NCBI GenBank assembly: GCA_030647195.1
Contig: JAUSKD010000011.1
Span: 1-33,303, forward strand
From: Candidatus Peribacter sp.
GTDB lineage: Bacteria > Patescibacteriota > Gracilibacteria > Peribacterales > Peribacteraceae
Length of the DNA stretch: 33,303 bases
Direction of reading: 5' to 3'
Position numbers and translations under genes: made by a program. Numbering within the stretch: the stretch's first letter is position 1; each line of letters opens with the position of its first letter. Under the pieces are notes generated by a model. It saw only the letters and a program-made list of their open reading frames with translations. It was not told the DNA's origin and searched no databases. Positions 6,675 through 12,992 of the stretch are shown in pieces.

Positions 6675-7985
6675 ATGCACATTCGTGAACTTGCCGGCAA
6701 GAACGTCTGCATCCTCGGCTTCGGCAGAGAGGGACAGGCCATGCTCAAAGCGCTGGAAGAGCACGCACCCGGCTGCGAGGTCACGGTCGCGGATCAGAAT
6801 GCGGCAATCACTCTGCCGCATGGCTCACGCCACTGGCTGCAGGTGGGAACAGGCTGGCTCAAGAATCTCGAACGCTTTGATATTCTGATCAAATCCCCCG
6901 GCATTCCACCAAGCGAAGAGCTTGCAGCTTATAGCTTAAAGCTTTCGTCTCCGACACAGATCTTCTTTGATTCCATCGCAAACACTGGGGCGACGGTTAT
7001 CGGAGTGACAGGTTCCAAAGGAAAGAGCACCACGGCCTCTTTACTCTTTCACATCCTCCAAACAAGCCAACAAGCCAACAAGCCAACAAGCTACCTCGTC
7101 GGCAACATCGGCGAACCTGCCATCGCGCACATCGCGGATGCCGCGCCCGGAACAATTTTCGTGATGGAAATGAGCAGTTACCAGCTCATGGATCTGAACT
7201 TGAGCCCACACATCGCTGTTGTCACCGCGTTCTTCCCCGAGCATCTGGACTACCACGGGTCCGTGGAAGCGTATAAAGAAGCGAAGAAGCATATCGCGCG
7301 CTTCCAGAGGCCCGGAGACAAAGTCTTCTTCGCTGCGGATTCGGAGGGCGCGCGCGAGATCGCATCGGAAGGCATCGGGAAGAAGATCCCCTTCTCCGCG
7401 GCGGATGCACCCGTAGCGATTGAGGAGACGAAGCTCATCGGCATGCACAACGCGAGTAACATCGCCGCGGCCTTTCTCGTCAGTCGGGAACTCGGTGTTT
7501 CGAAAGACAGAGCCATCGCGGCAATCCGGTCGTTCGCCCCGCTCCCGCACCGCCTGCAGTCACTCGGTGTCCGTCACGGCATCGAATGGGTGGATGATTC
7601 CATCTCCACTACCCCGGAATCCGCCATCGCCGCGCTCAATGCTCTGGGAGACCGTGTGGCAACGATCATCCTCGGCGGGCAGGACCGCGGCTACGACTTC
7701 ACGACGCTCGCGGAGCGACTGAAACACTCGAGCGTGCAAACCGTCATTCTGCTGCCCGAGAGCGGCAAACGAATTCGGGAATCACTGGAAAAGGTAAATT
7801 TCCATGCGCGCGTACTGGATGCGAACAACATGGAAGAAACCATCACATTCGCAAAGCAACCTCAAAGCTCACAGCTCAAAGCTCACAGCTTCCCCATCGT
7901 CCTCCTCTCTCCAGCCTCCCCCAGTTACGGACATTTCAAAAACTTCGAGGACCGTGGGGATCAATTTGCTCAAGCTGTGGGGTGA
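6675..7985 (+). CDS. murD: MurD-family UDP-MurNAc-L-Ala:glutamate ligase
   Basis: 436 residues from the ATG at 6675, where the Rossmann-like NVCILGFGREGQA begins near residue 10. It joins glutamate to UDP-MurNAc-L-alanine with ATP in the cytosol. Motifs: GSKGKSTT (113-120, ATP loop), MEMSSYQL (164-171), HLDYHGS (190-196), MHNASN, DDSISTTPESA and LGGQDRGYDF. Canonical MurD usually has NDSKATN where this protein has DDSISTT; together with the adjacent MurL-like gene this suggests the MurD2 type that adds L-Glu, with later epimerisation. It contains three repeat-derived patches: two AGCTNNN arrays (SLKLS and SSQLKAHS) and a 4 x 8-bp array (SQQANKPTS). Frames upstream of 6675 belong to murL. The ligase family is very sure; substrate chirality is inferred. 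Confidence 0.92.
   Translation: MHIRELAGKNVCILGFGREGQAMLKALEEHAPGCEVTVADQNAAITLPHGSRHWLQVGTGWLKNLERFDILIKSPGIPPSEELAAYSLKLSSPTQIFFDSIANTGATVIGVTGSKGKSTTASLLFHILQTSQQANKPTSYLVGNIGEPAIAHIADAAPGTIFVMEMSSYQLMDLNLSPHIAVVTAFFPEHLDYHGSVEAYKEAKKHIARFQRPGDKVFFAADSEGAREIASEGIGKKIPFSAADAPVAIEETKLIGMHNASNIAAAFLVSRELGVSKDRAIAAIRSFAPLPHRLQSLGVRHGIEWVDDSISTTPESAIAALNALGDRVATIILGGQDRGYDFTTLAERLKHSSVQTVILLPESGKRIRESLEKVNFHARVLDANNMEETITFAKQPQSSQLKAHSFPIVLLSPASPSYGHFKNFEDRGDQFAQAVG
6919..6946 (+). repeat. AGCTNNN heptad array inside murD (first)
   Basis: Four perfect-register units AGCTTGC, AGCTTAT, AGCTTAA, AGCTTTC, translated as LAAYSLKLS between the substrate-binding domain and the ATP-binding domain. Confidence 0.8.
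7062..7093 (+). repeat. 8-bp tandem repeat inside murD
   Basis: Four copies of ACAAGCCA in a row; the last has T for the second C of the CC pair. Translated within TSQQANKPTS just after the P-loop helix. The unit is not a multiple of three, so gain or loss of one copy would shift the frame of an essential gene. Confidence 0.85.
7866..7893 (+). repeat. AGCTNNN heptad array inside murD (second)
   Basis: Units AGCTCAC, AGCTCAA, AGCTCAC, AGCTTCC, translated as SSQLKAHS before the last strand of the C-terminal domain. Confidence 0.85.
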
Positions 7986-7986
7986 T

Positions 7987-8015
7987 TTGACAATAGTAAT
8001 AAATACTGTAATAAT
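7987..8015 (+). promoter_or_regulatory. sigma70-like promoter, leaderless start
   Basis: TTGACA (7987-7992), a 17-nt spacer, then AATAAT (8010-8015). The expected start of transcription, about seven nt after the -10, falls on the A of the ATG at 8022. This is the best -35/-10 pair in the window, placed immediately after the murD stop. Confidence 0.75.
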
Positions 8016-8021
8016 GCATAT

Positions 8022-8315
8022 ATGCACTCAACCGATATTCAGGAATTTTTGACGGTGGCAACGGCCGCAGTAGAAGCAGGCACAGGGCCGCTCTCTAAGG
8101 AGAATGAAGAGCGTGCGAAGCGCGTTGCCCGTGCGTATTTCGAGCTCCAACAGGGTAATCTCACGGGATTGGCGCAGGTCACACTGGAGATCGCCAGACT
8201 GAAAGAGAGAGACCAGGCCCCCAAATCCGCGCAAGCGCTCAAGGTGATTGCCGAAACGCTGCGCTTCTGCAGAGAAGTCCTGCCACCGCGCCCTGACTAC
8301 GAGGAGGCCGCCTGA
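8022..8315 (+). CDS. hypothetical helical protein, leaderless
   Basis: 97 residues (MHSTDIQEFLTVATAAVEAG and onward), predominantly helical with charged faces, no signal peptide, membrane segment or recognised motif. A strong promoter ends six nt before the ATG, so the mRNA should be leaderless. The tail overlaps the end of the convergent grpE by 19 nt. I do not recognise the family. The consensus promoter suggests a well-expressed cytosolic protein, and the gap to murD (36 nt) is filled by this promoter, so it is probably its own transcription unit. Confidence 0.7.
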   Translation: MHSTDIQEFLTVATAAVEAGTGPLSKENEERAKRVARAYFELQQGNLTGLAQVTLEIARLKERDQAPKSAQALKVIAETLRFCREVLPPRPDYEEAA

Positions 8316-8827
8316 TCCGCCTGGACCGTCCCGTCCCCTACTCTCACCTTTGCCGGCCGGAGGACTCTTCCGTTGAACTCGTACCCTTCTTCGAAGGACT
8401 CGATGACCTTTCCCTGTTCGCCCGGTCCCGTCTGCAGCACCTCGTGACGGGTGGGGTCGAGCGTCTGGCCGTTACTTTCCATGCGCTTGAGCCCCAGATC
8501 ACCGAGCATGCGCACCAAATCACTTTCAATCGTCACGATGCCCTTCACCCACTCGTGATTCTTCAGGTCCTCCGGCAGATGCGTGAATGCACGCTGCAGG
8601 TTGTCGAGTGTGGGCAGCATCTTCGTCATCGCTCCGGCCAGCGCGAACTTGGCGACATCCTGCCGCTCGCGTTCCAGCCGGTCCTTGGCGTTCTGCAGAT
8701 CCGCCTGCGCGCGCCCGGCAATATCCTTCAGACGATCTGCCTCTTTCTTCAGGGTATCCGCCTCCACACGAAGTTTCGTCACCTCCGGTGACTCACGGGC
8801 CGGTTCGGGTTTCTTGGCAGCAGGCAT
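8297..8827 (-). CDS. grpE: GrpE nucleotide exchange factor
   Basis: 176 residues. GrpE releases ADP from DnaK during protein folding in the cytosol. The N-terminal part (about 15-60) is a long charged coiled coil (VTKLRVEADTLKKEADRLK). The centre carries the four-helix segment with MLPTLDNLQRAF, and the C-terminal beta domain contains NGQTLDPTRHEVL and the ending GYEFNGRVLRPAKVRVG, all typical. Length is normal. The ATG at 8827 is chosen over a GTG at 8833 because the promoter (TTGTCG, 16 nt, TAACAT) would start transcription at about 8828. No dnaK or dnaJ is adjacent. Its end overlaps the convergent small gene. Confidence 0.95.
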   Translation of the reverse strand: MPAAKKPEPARESPEVTKLRVEADTLKKEADRLKDIAGRAQADLQNAKDRLERERQDVAKFALAGAMTKMLPTLDNLQRAFTHLPEDLKNHEWVKGIVTIESDLVRMLGDLGLKRMESNGQTLDPTRHEVLQTGPGEQGKVIESFEEGYEFNGRVLRPAKVRVGDGTVQADQAASS

Positions 8828-8834
8828 CGTCACT

Positions 8835-8862
8835 ATGTTACGGATTTAAAAAGCGGCGACAA
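8835..8862 (-). promoter_or_regulatory. grpE promoter
   Basis: On the minus strand TTGTCG (8862-8857), 16 nt, TAACAT (8840-8835), ending seven nt before the ATG at 8827. The predicted mRNA is essentially leaderless. Confidence 0.55.
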
Positions 8863-8881
8863 GTGAATGGCGGAAACAGAT

Positions 8882-8907
8882 AAAAAAACAGGCCCCGATG
8901 GAGCCCG
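8882..8907 (-). terminator. Rho-independent terminator of the small lipoprotein gene
   Basis: On the minus strand CGGGCTCC, loop ATC, GGGGCCTG forms a stem with two G-U pairs followed by seven T (8888-8882). It lies 25 nt past the stop of the 62-residue lipoprotein gene. Confidence 0.65.
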
Positions 8908-8932
8908 TTTTGCATCAGCGATTGCAGACGCA

Positions 8933-9121
8933 TTACTGCACCACCACGTTTCCTTCGGCATCGATCGTTGCATCCACTTCGGGCACCTGCTGGTCAGCGG
9001 ACGAAATGCTGGAGCTGGAAGAGGAACTGCTTTCCTCTGTGCCTCCTTCGACGACGGATGCGGTGCCGCATGCGCTCAGGAGGAAAAGCGAAAGCCCGAC
9101 AAAAATCATGGAGCGTTTCAT
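8933..9121 (-). CDS. small Ser-rich lipoprotein
   Basis: 62 residues. MKRSMIFVGLSLFLLSAC is a lipoprotein signal peptide with lipobox LSAC, so the mature protein would be diacylated on Cys and tethered to the membrane. The remainder is a linker of eight consecutive Ser followed by an acidic tail ending VDATIDAEGNVVVQ. No catalytic motif. The signal peptide closely resembles that of the upstream cupredoxin-like lipoprotein (both start MKRS and end LLSACG), suggesting duplication of the export leader. A terminator follows. Function unknown. Confidence 0.75.
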   Translation of the reverse strand: MKRSMIFVGLSLFLLSACGTASVVEGGTEESSSSSSSSISSADQQVPEVDATIDAEGNVVVQ

Positions 9122-9233
9122 GAAGAAATAGGGGAAAGAAATGAAAAATGCTCTTCACCATAAGGGCGACCGGAAAGTGGGGCAAGAAAAAGCCCCTGAG
9201 TTTTCTTAATGCTCTTTTTGCATCATCGAAAAA

Positions 9234-9251
9234 GACGGGTATCCACCCGCC
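9234..9251 (-). terminator. terminator of the cupredoxin lipoprotein gene
   Basis: On the minus strand GGCGGGT, loop GGAT, ACCCGTC, then TTTTT (9233-9229). Seven pairs including one G-U. It lies about 28 nt past the stop of the CuA-like gene. The plus-strand reading is followed by CTTTT, so it may act weakly in both directions. Confidence 0.65.
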
Positions 9252-9278
9252 TTTTCCTCTGAAAGCCGAAAAAAGCGA

Positions 9279-9692
9279 TCACTCAACCACAATGGTCCCC
9301 GTCATATCGCGATGACCTTCGCCGCAGAGCACGTTGCACTTGAACGGGAAAGAGCCGGCTTTGTCCGTCGGCAAATCCGCGGTGACCGTCTGTCCCTCGT
9401 TGAATTTCACATCCAGACCGAGGTCCGGAACGCCGATACCGTGGTTCCCGCTGACACCCACGAACTCCAGCTTCACCTTCTCGCCCACTTTGGCGGTGAT
9501 GACGGAGGGGGTGAACGCCCAGTTGCTGGCCTCGACGCGAATGACACGCGCCTCACCCTGCACGGAAGACGCTGCTGACACGGCAGAACTGGCGGAGGAG
9601 GCAACATCACCCGTGGCCGGCGGCTTCGTCTGCCCGCAGGCTGAGAGGAGCAGGCTCCCGAGAACGAGAGAGACGAGAATGGAACGTTTCAT
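9279..9692 (-). CDS. CuA-like cupredoxin lipoprotein
   Basis: 137 residues from the ATG at 9692, where MKRSILVSLVLGSLLLSAC gives a lipobox. A Ser/Ala-rich linker leads to a single cupredoxin domain (about residues 50-137). The copper loop reads CNVLCGEGHRDM, i.e. C-x3-C-x3-H-x2-M, as in the CuA site of cytochrome oxidase subunit II, with an upstream His in GNHGIGVPDLG. The Glu usually found between the two Cys (it binds by its backbone) is Val. It probably binds copper outside the membrane and passes electrons or guards against copper. No oxidase subunit I, haem-copper or quinol genes are nearby, so the partner is unknown. TTGTCA, 17 nt, TAGGGT (9746-9718) is a possible promoter. Confidence 0.85.
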   Translation of the reverse strand: MKRSILVSLVLGSLLLSACGQTKPPATGDVASSASSAVSAASSVQGEARVIRVEASNWAFTPSVITAKVGEKVKLEFVGVSGNHGIGVPDLGLDVKFNEGQTVTADLPTDKAGSFPFKCNVLCGEGHRDMTGTIVVE

Positions 9693-9717
9693 AACAGAAG
9701 GGGGGAAAGGAACGCCC

Positions 9718-9746
9718 ACCCTACCAATCAGAGGGAAACATGACAA
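9718..9746 (-). promoter_or_regulatory. possible promoter of the cupredoxin gene
   Basis: On the minus strand TTGTCA (9746-9741), 17 nt, TAGGGT (9723-9718). The leader would be about 18 nt, longer than for most genes here. Confidence 0.35.
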
Positions 9747-9789
9747 GGAAATGGGTGGTGACGCGGTGGTTACAGATGAATACTCTTTG

Positions 9790-10077
9790 CTATTGGTAAC
9801 ATTCTGAGTTTAGTTTTCCCAAAATCTCATTCAATTTATACCCTGAATCAAATACAACGCTCTGCTTTCGTTGCAATTCATCCGGTTTAACATCTATACA
9901 ATACGTTCTGAGGTCTTTGATTGCATTGTTGTAATTTGAGATGGCATCGACAACAGAGCTTTCAGGAAATATTTTTATCTTGAAAGAAAGCAATCCCTGG
10001 TTCGTTCTAAGATTTTCTGCAGCTCTGAACATTTCGTCACTTAGGACTATTGCAGATTGCCATCGTATGTGTAACAC
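9790..10077 (-). pseudogene. C-terminal part of a split AT-rich gene
   Basis: 95 codons from a GTG at 10077 (reading LHIRWQSAIVLSDEMFRAAEN and on). It overlaps the preceding frame by 31 nt and reads like its continuation: helical, with FKIKIFPESSVVDAISNYNN and a Tyr/Lys/Asn-rich composition unlike the GC-rich neighbours. I think the two frames were one gene, membrane anchor plus soluble helical domain, now separated by a frameshift or sequencing error. If intact, it would be a second gene with overlapping start. Function not recognised. Confidence 0.5.
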
Positions 10078-10397
10078 ACATTACCAGCTCCAATTTCATA
10101 GTTCACGGCATAAGAAATTTTTGGAATAAGCTCAATAATCTGGCCAGCATACTGTTCTCTCTTATCGCAAAAATCCTTGTGGGCACCTGAATAGGCGCCG
10201 TAAATTGCAACGAATAATGTGATGATGCCTCCGACGATTTTACATCCTTCATAAACAGTCAGGTGCTTACCCACCCATTGCTTGATACCGAAAAAACCAA
10301 TCCGCTTCTCGAGTAATCGCACGGTGAATAGAAAGATCAAAGCTGAGAGGATACCGTTCGCAAGAGGTATCGCCGCAATTTTGATGAACGTATCCAT
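10047..10397 (-). CDS. AT-rich membrane protein, N-terminal part of a split gene
   Basis: 116 residues with two hydrophobic segments (about 7-27 and 53-72) separated by a short basic loop, then a helical stretch DKREQYAGQIIELIPK. The frame ends at a TAG just where the overlapping second frame begins. Base composition is clearly more AT-rich than the flanking genes, and the gene begins 34 nt from the 3' end of tRNA-Met, a common place for integrated DNA. Probably acquired horizontally. I know of no specific family; topology suggests a membrane-anchored sensor or accessory protein. Confidence 0.55.
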   Translation of the reverse strand: MDTFIKIAAIPLANGILSALIFLFTVRLLEKRIGFFGIKQWVGKHLTVYEGCKIVGGIITLFVAIYGAYSGAHKDFCDKREQYAGQIIELIPKISYAVNYEIGAGNVCYTYDGNLQ

Positions 10398-10430
10398 GAA
10401 TTAACGAAAATTGATTCTGGAAACCTTATG

Positions 10431-10506
10431 TGGTGTCACGGGCCGGGATTGAACCGGCGACCCCAGGCTTATGAGTCCTGTGCTCTACCAACTGAGCTAC
10501 CGTGAC
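10431..10506 (-). tRNA. tRNA-Met (CAT), elongator type or Ile2
   Basis: 76 nt: acceptor GTCACGG/CCGTGAC, encoded ACCA, D arm GCTC/GAGC, loop CTCATAA with anticodon CAT, T arm GCCGG/CCGGC. A1-type mismatch typical of initiator tRNA is absent (G1-C72 pairs), so it is elongator Met or a lysidine-modified Ile. The pair next to the loop (31-39) is A-G, a mismatch. Confidence 0.9.
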
Positions 10507-10599
10507 ACGGGAGGCAGACTACCAAAAGAATGGATCGTACGGAAGCTCAGCACAGGAAGAATCCACTGCGATTTCGAGGATCAGATGCCAAAAGTAGGG

Positions 10600-10605
10600 C
10601 ATAAT
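10600..10605 (+). promoter_or_regulatory. -10-like CATAAT before the hydrolase gene
   Basis: CATAAT ends eight nt before the ATG at 10614, leaving a leader of about two nt. No -35 match. Confidence 0.4.
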
Positions 10606-10613
10606 AGCCGCAC

Positions 10614-11345
10614 ATGAAACCCGTCCTGCTCTGTCTCCATGGCTGGGGCGGCTCGAAAGAGTCTTTCGCGGAACTCCGCGCCATGCTGGAAGGCGAAGAT
10701 CTGCTGATCCTCACGCCGGACCTGCCCGGCTTCGGCTTGGAGCCGGAACCGGATCGGGCTTGGAGCGTGGATGACTACGCCGATTGGGTCGAAGCCTGGT
10801 TGCAAAGACACGCACCCACGGAGGGGTGCTCTACATTATTGCTGGGACATTCTCACGGAGGCCGCATCGCCATCAAACTAGCTTCCCGCTACCAGCTACA
10901 AGCTACCAGCTACAAGCTCGAACATCTGTACCTCTGCGCCGCCGCAGGGATCCGCCACCGGTCACTCAAGCGCTTACTCGGCAGGATGCTGGCCGGAATC
11001 GGACATGTCATCTTCGCCCTCCCCGGACTTTCACGGTTGGAACCATTGGCAAAAAAAATGCTCTACAAGCTCCTCCGTGAGCACGACTACGAGCGGGCCT
11101 CGCCGATGATGCGTCAAACACATGCGAAGGTGACTGCCGAAGACCTGACTCCCCTCCTCTCGCAGATCACTGTGCCCACCGATCTCTTCTGGGGCGAGGA
11201 CGACACGTACACTCCCCTCGAAGACGGCTACACGATGCACGAAGCCATCCACGGAAGCGTGCTGCATACCTTTGCGGGAACCCGCCACCGCGTGCACCGC
11301 GATCGCGCCCCCGAAATCGCCTCGGTGATTCGTGACCACCTCTGA
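10614..11345 (+). CDS. alpha/beta hydrolase
   Basis: 243 residues, full alpha/beta-hydrolase fold. HGWGGS (residues 9-14) forms the oxyanion loop. GHSHGG (79-84) is the nucleophile elbow with Ser80. GEDDTYTP (194-201) gives the acid, and RHRVH (224-228) holds the catalytic His. No signal peptide, so probably cytosolic; substrate unknown. Between the elbow helix and the next strand the protein carries SRYQLQATSYKLE, encoded by an AGCTNNN heptad array (10880-10921), an insertion unlikely to be ancestral. The gene leads a plus-strand run of envelope genes and is separated from the membrane-fused Mur ligase by an array of seven heptads that begins in its own stop codon. Confidence 0.9.
   Translation: MKPVLLCLHGWGGSKESFAELRAMLEGEDLLILTPDLPGFGLEPEPDRAWSVDDYADWVEAWLQRHAPTEGCSTLLLGHSHGGRIAIKLASRYQLQATSYKLEHLYLCAAAGIRHRSLKRLLGRMLAGIGHVIFALPGLSRLEPLAKKMLYKLLREHDYERASPMMRQTHAKVTAEDLTPLLSQITVPTDLFWGEDDTYTPLEDGYTMHEAIHGSVLHTFAGTRHRVHRDRAPEIASVIRDHL
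10880..10921 (+). repeat. AGCTNNN heptad array inside the hydrolase
   Basis: Six units: AGCTTCC, CGCTACC, AGCTACA, AGCTACC, AGCTACA, AGCTCGA. Translated as SRYQLQATSYKLE in the loop after the helix that follows the nucleophile. Confidence 0.85.
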
Positions 11346-11391
11346 TCCCTTCTTCCTTAGTCCTTTTCCCTTAGTCCTTCGTCCTCATCCC
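11343..11391 (+). repeat. NNNNTCC heptad array filling the gene junction
   Basis: Seven consecutive 7-bp units: TGATCCC, TTCTTCC, TTAGTCC, TTTTCCC, TTAGTCC, TTCGTCC, TCATCCC. It begins on the TGA stop of the hydrolase and ends four nt before the GTG of the next gene. It contains no ribosome-binding site. Confidence 0.9.
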
Positions 11392-11395
11392 AACC

Positions 11396-12928
11396 GTGTC
11401 CCTCCTCCTCATTCTCCTCACCCTCACGGCCACCCTCTCGCCCCTCCTGACGTTCGGAACGCTCTGGCAGGTGAAGGAATGGCGGATTGACCGCCTGCGC
11501 GCGCACTTCAGAAGTGAGGGCCTGTTCCTGCAAACCTTCGGCTTCCTTAAACCCTTGATCCTGCTGCTGGCCCTGCCCGTATTACTCCATCGGTGGGTGC
11601 CGCACGATACATGGACGATTGGCGTGCTGTCGCTTCTGACCATGCTCACGGTGATCCGGCTCGCGGCGAACCGCCAGCCCCGTCCCGTCTGGACGATGAA
11701 GGCCATCGCCCTCATGGGTGGAGCGGTGATCTTCGTCCTGCTCGCTGCGCTGCTGGTTCTGGTACTCCCTCCGGAATATGTGCCGGCTCTGGCGGTGATT
11801 CCGCTGCTTGCACCACTCGCGCTCCTCCTCTCGTGGAGCCTCTTTCTGCCGGTCGACATCCTCCTCAAGCGCCGCATCATGCGTTCCGCCCTTGCCTTGA
11901 GAAACCGCAACGATCATCTGATCGTCATCGGCATCACGGGGAGCGTGGGAAAAACAACCACAAAGGAGCTCCTGCTCCACCTCCTCCGGGATCAGGGGGC
12001 CGCGTCCACCCCCGCGTATGTGAACTCCGAGATCGGCGTGGCACGCTGGATCATCCAGACACTTTCGGGTGCATCAGTCCCCAAGATCCTCATTGTAGAA
12101 ATGGGCGCGTACCGCAGCGGAGAAATCCGCCGTCTCTGCCAGATTTCACGCCCGCTCATCGGCATCATCACCTTCATCGGATCGCAGCACATGGCCCTCT
12201 TCGGCTCGCAGGAGAAGCTGCTCGCGGCCAAAGCGGAGCTGTTCGATACCCTTCCTCCCGAGGGGGCGGGCATCGTGAACGGCGATAGTCCGTTTGCTCC
12301 TGAGCTGCGGAAGCACGCACACTGCCGGACCGTGACCGTGGGGACGGGGGGCCCGGCGGACCTGGAGGCATTCGACATCGAGGAAACTGCAACGGGCCTG
12401 CGCTTCCGCACCGGCAACACCATGATCACGACTCCGCTCCATGGCACCCACAACGTGACGAATATCCTCCTCGCGATGGCGGCCGCCGAAGTGTTGGGCA
12501 TCAAGCGCCCCGAGATCGCACGCCGGCTCCCGAGTTTCAGGCCACCGGAGCACACCTTCTCGGTCAGAGCGATCGGATCGGTTACTCTGCTCGACGATAC
12601 ACACAACGCCAGTCAGGCCAGCTTCAAGGCGAGTATCGGCTGGTCCAAGTCTCAGCCCGCCGAAGAGAAAGTGCTGCTGACGAGCGGACTCATCGAGCTC
12701 GGGGAAGACGAGGATCGCGTCCACTCACAACTGGGCGTGGAGGCAGCCGGTGTGTTTGACCGTGTCATCTTCGCCCATGCGCGGCATGCGCGCTCCTTCG
12801 CGCGCGGTTACGGCAAACCCGTTGAAATCCTCTCGAAGAAAACACAGCCGGTCTCGCCCCGGTCCCTCTTCATCTGCGTCGGGCGCATTCCCGAAGAAAC
12901 CGTCCGCCGTTTACTTCCCAAGTCCTAA
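11396..12928 (+). CDS. membrane-fused Mur ligase (MurF-like)
   Basis: 510 residues in two parts. Residues 1 to about 165 contain five or six hydrophobic helices (for example LLLILLTLTATLSPLL and IFVLLAALLVLVLP). From about 170 a Mur ligase follows: TGSVGKTTTKE (181-191, ATP loop), VEMGAYRSGEIRRL, HGTHNVTNILLA and LLDDTHNASQASF, the order of a MurF-type central and C-terminal domain. The usual N-terminal UDP-sugar-binding domain is replaced by the membrane part. It may therefore ligate an amino acid or peptide to a lipid-linked precursor at the membrane rather than to a soluble nucleotide (inference). Start is GTG at 11396, directly after a heptad array, without Shine-Dalgarno. The stop TAA lies inside the next array. 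Confidence 0.85.
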   Translation: MSLLLILLTLTATLSPLLTFGTLWQVKEWRIDRLRAHFRSEGLFLQTFGFLKPLILLLALPVLLHRWVPHDTWTIGVLSLLTMLTVIRLAANRQPRPVWTMKAIALMGGAVIFVLLAALLVLVLPPEYVPALAVIPLLAPLALLLSWSLFLPVDILLKRRIMRSALALRNRNDHLIVIGITGSVGKTTTKELLLHLLRDQGAASTPAYVNSEIGVARWIIQTLSGASVPKILIVEMGAYRSGEIRRLCQISRPLIGIITFIGSQHMALFGSQEKLLAAKAELFDTLPPEGAGIVNGDSPFAPELRKHAHCRTVTVGTGGPADLEAFDIEETATGLRFRTGNTMITTPLHGTHNVTNILLAMAAAEVLGIKRPEIARRLPSFRPPEHTFSVRAIGSVTLLDDTHNASQASFKASIGWSKSQPAEEKVLLTSGLIELGEDEDRVHSQLGVEAAGVFDRVIFAHARHARSFARGYGKPVEILSKKTQPVSPRSLFICVGRIPEETVRRLLPKS

Positions 12929-12992
12929 GTCCCAAGTCCTATTCCCTCTTCCCGATTCCCTCCCTTCGTCCTTAGTCCTCCGTCCTATGTCC
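12919..12992 (+). repeat. NNNGTCC heptad array spanning stop and start codons
   Basis: CAAGTCC, TAAGTCC, CAAGTCC, TATTCCC, TCTTCCC, GATTCCC, then a 4-bp slip (TCCC), then TTCGTCC, TTAGTCC, TCCGTCC, TATGTCC. The TAA stop of the Mur ligase and the ATG start (12987) of the aminotransferase both lie inside units. Confidence 0.9.

Noticed and set aside
9177-9198. GGGGC/GCCCC hairpin as an additional terminator
   Set aside because: Five-pair stem with an eight-nt loop and no T-run on the strand where a terminator would be needed.
9741-9790. Possible second attachment site (tRNA-Met 3' end duplicate) bounding the AT-rich gene
   Set aside because: GGTGGTGACGCGG is only loosely like the tRNA end; no convincing direct repeat found.
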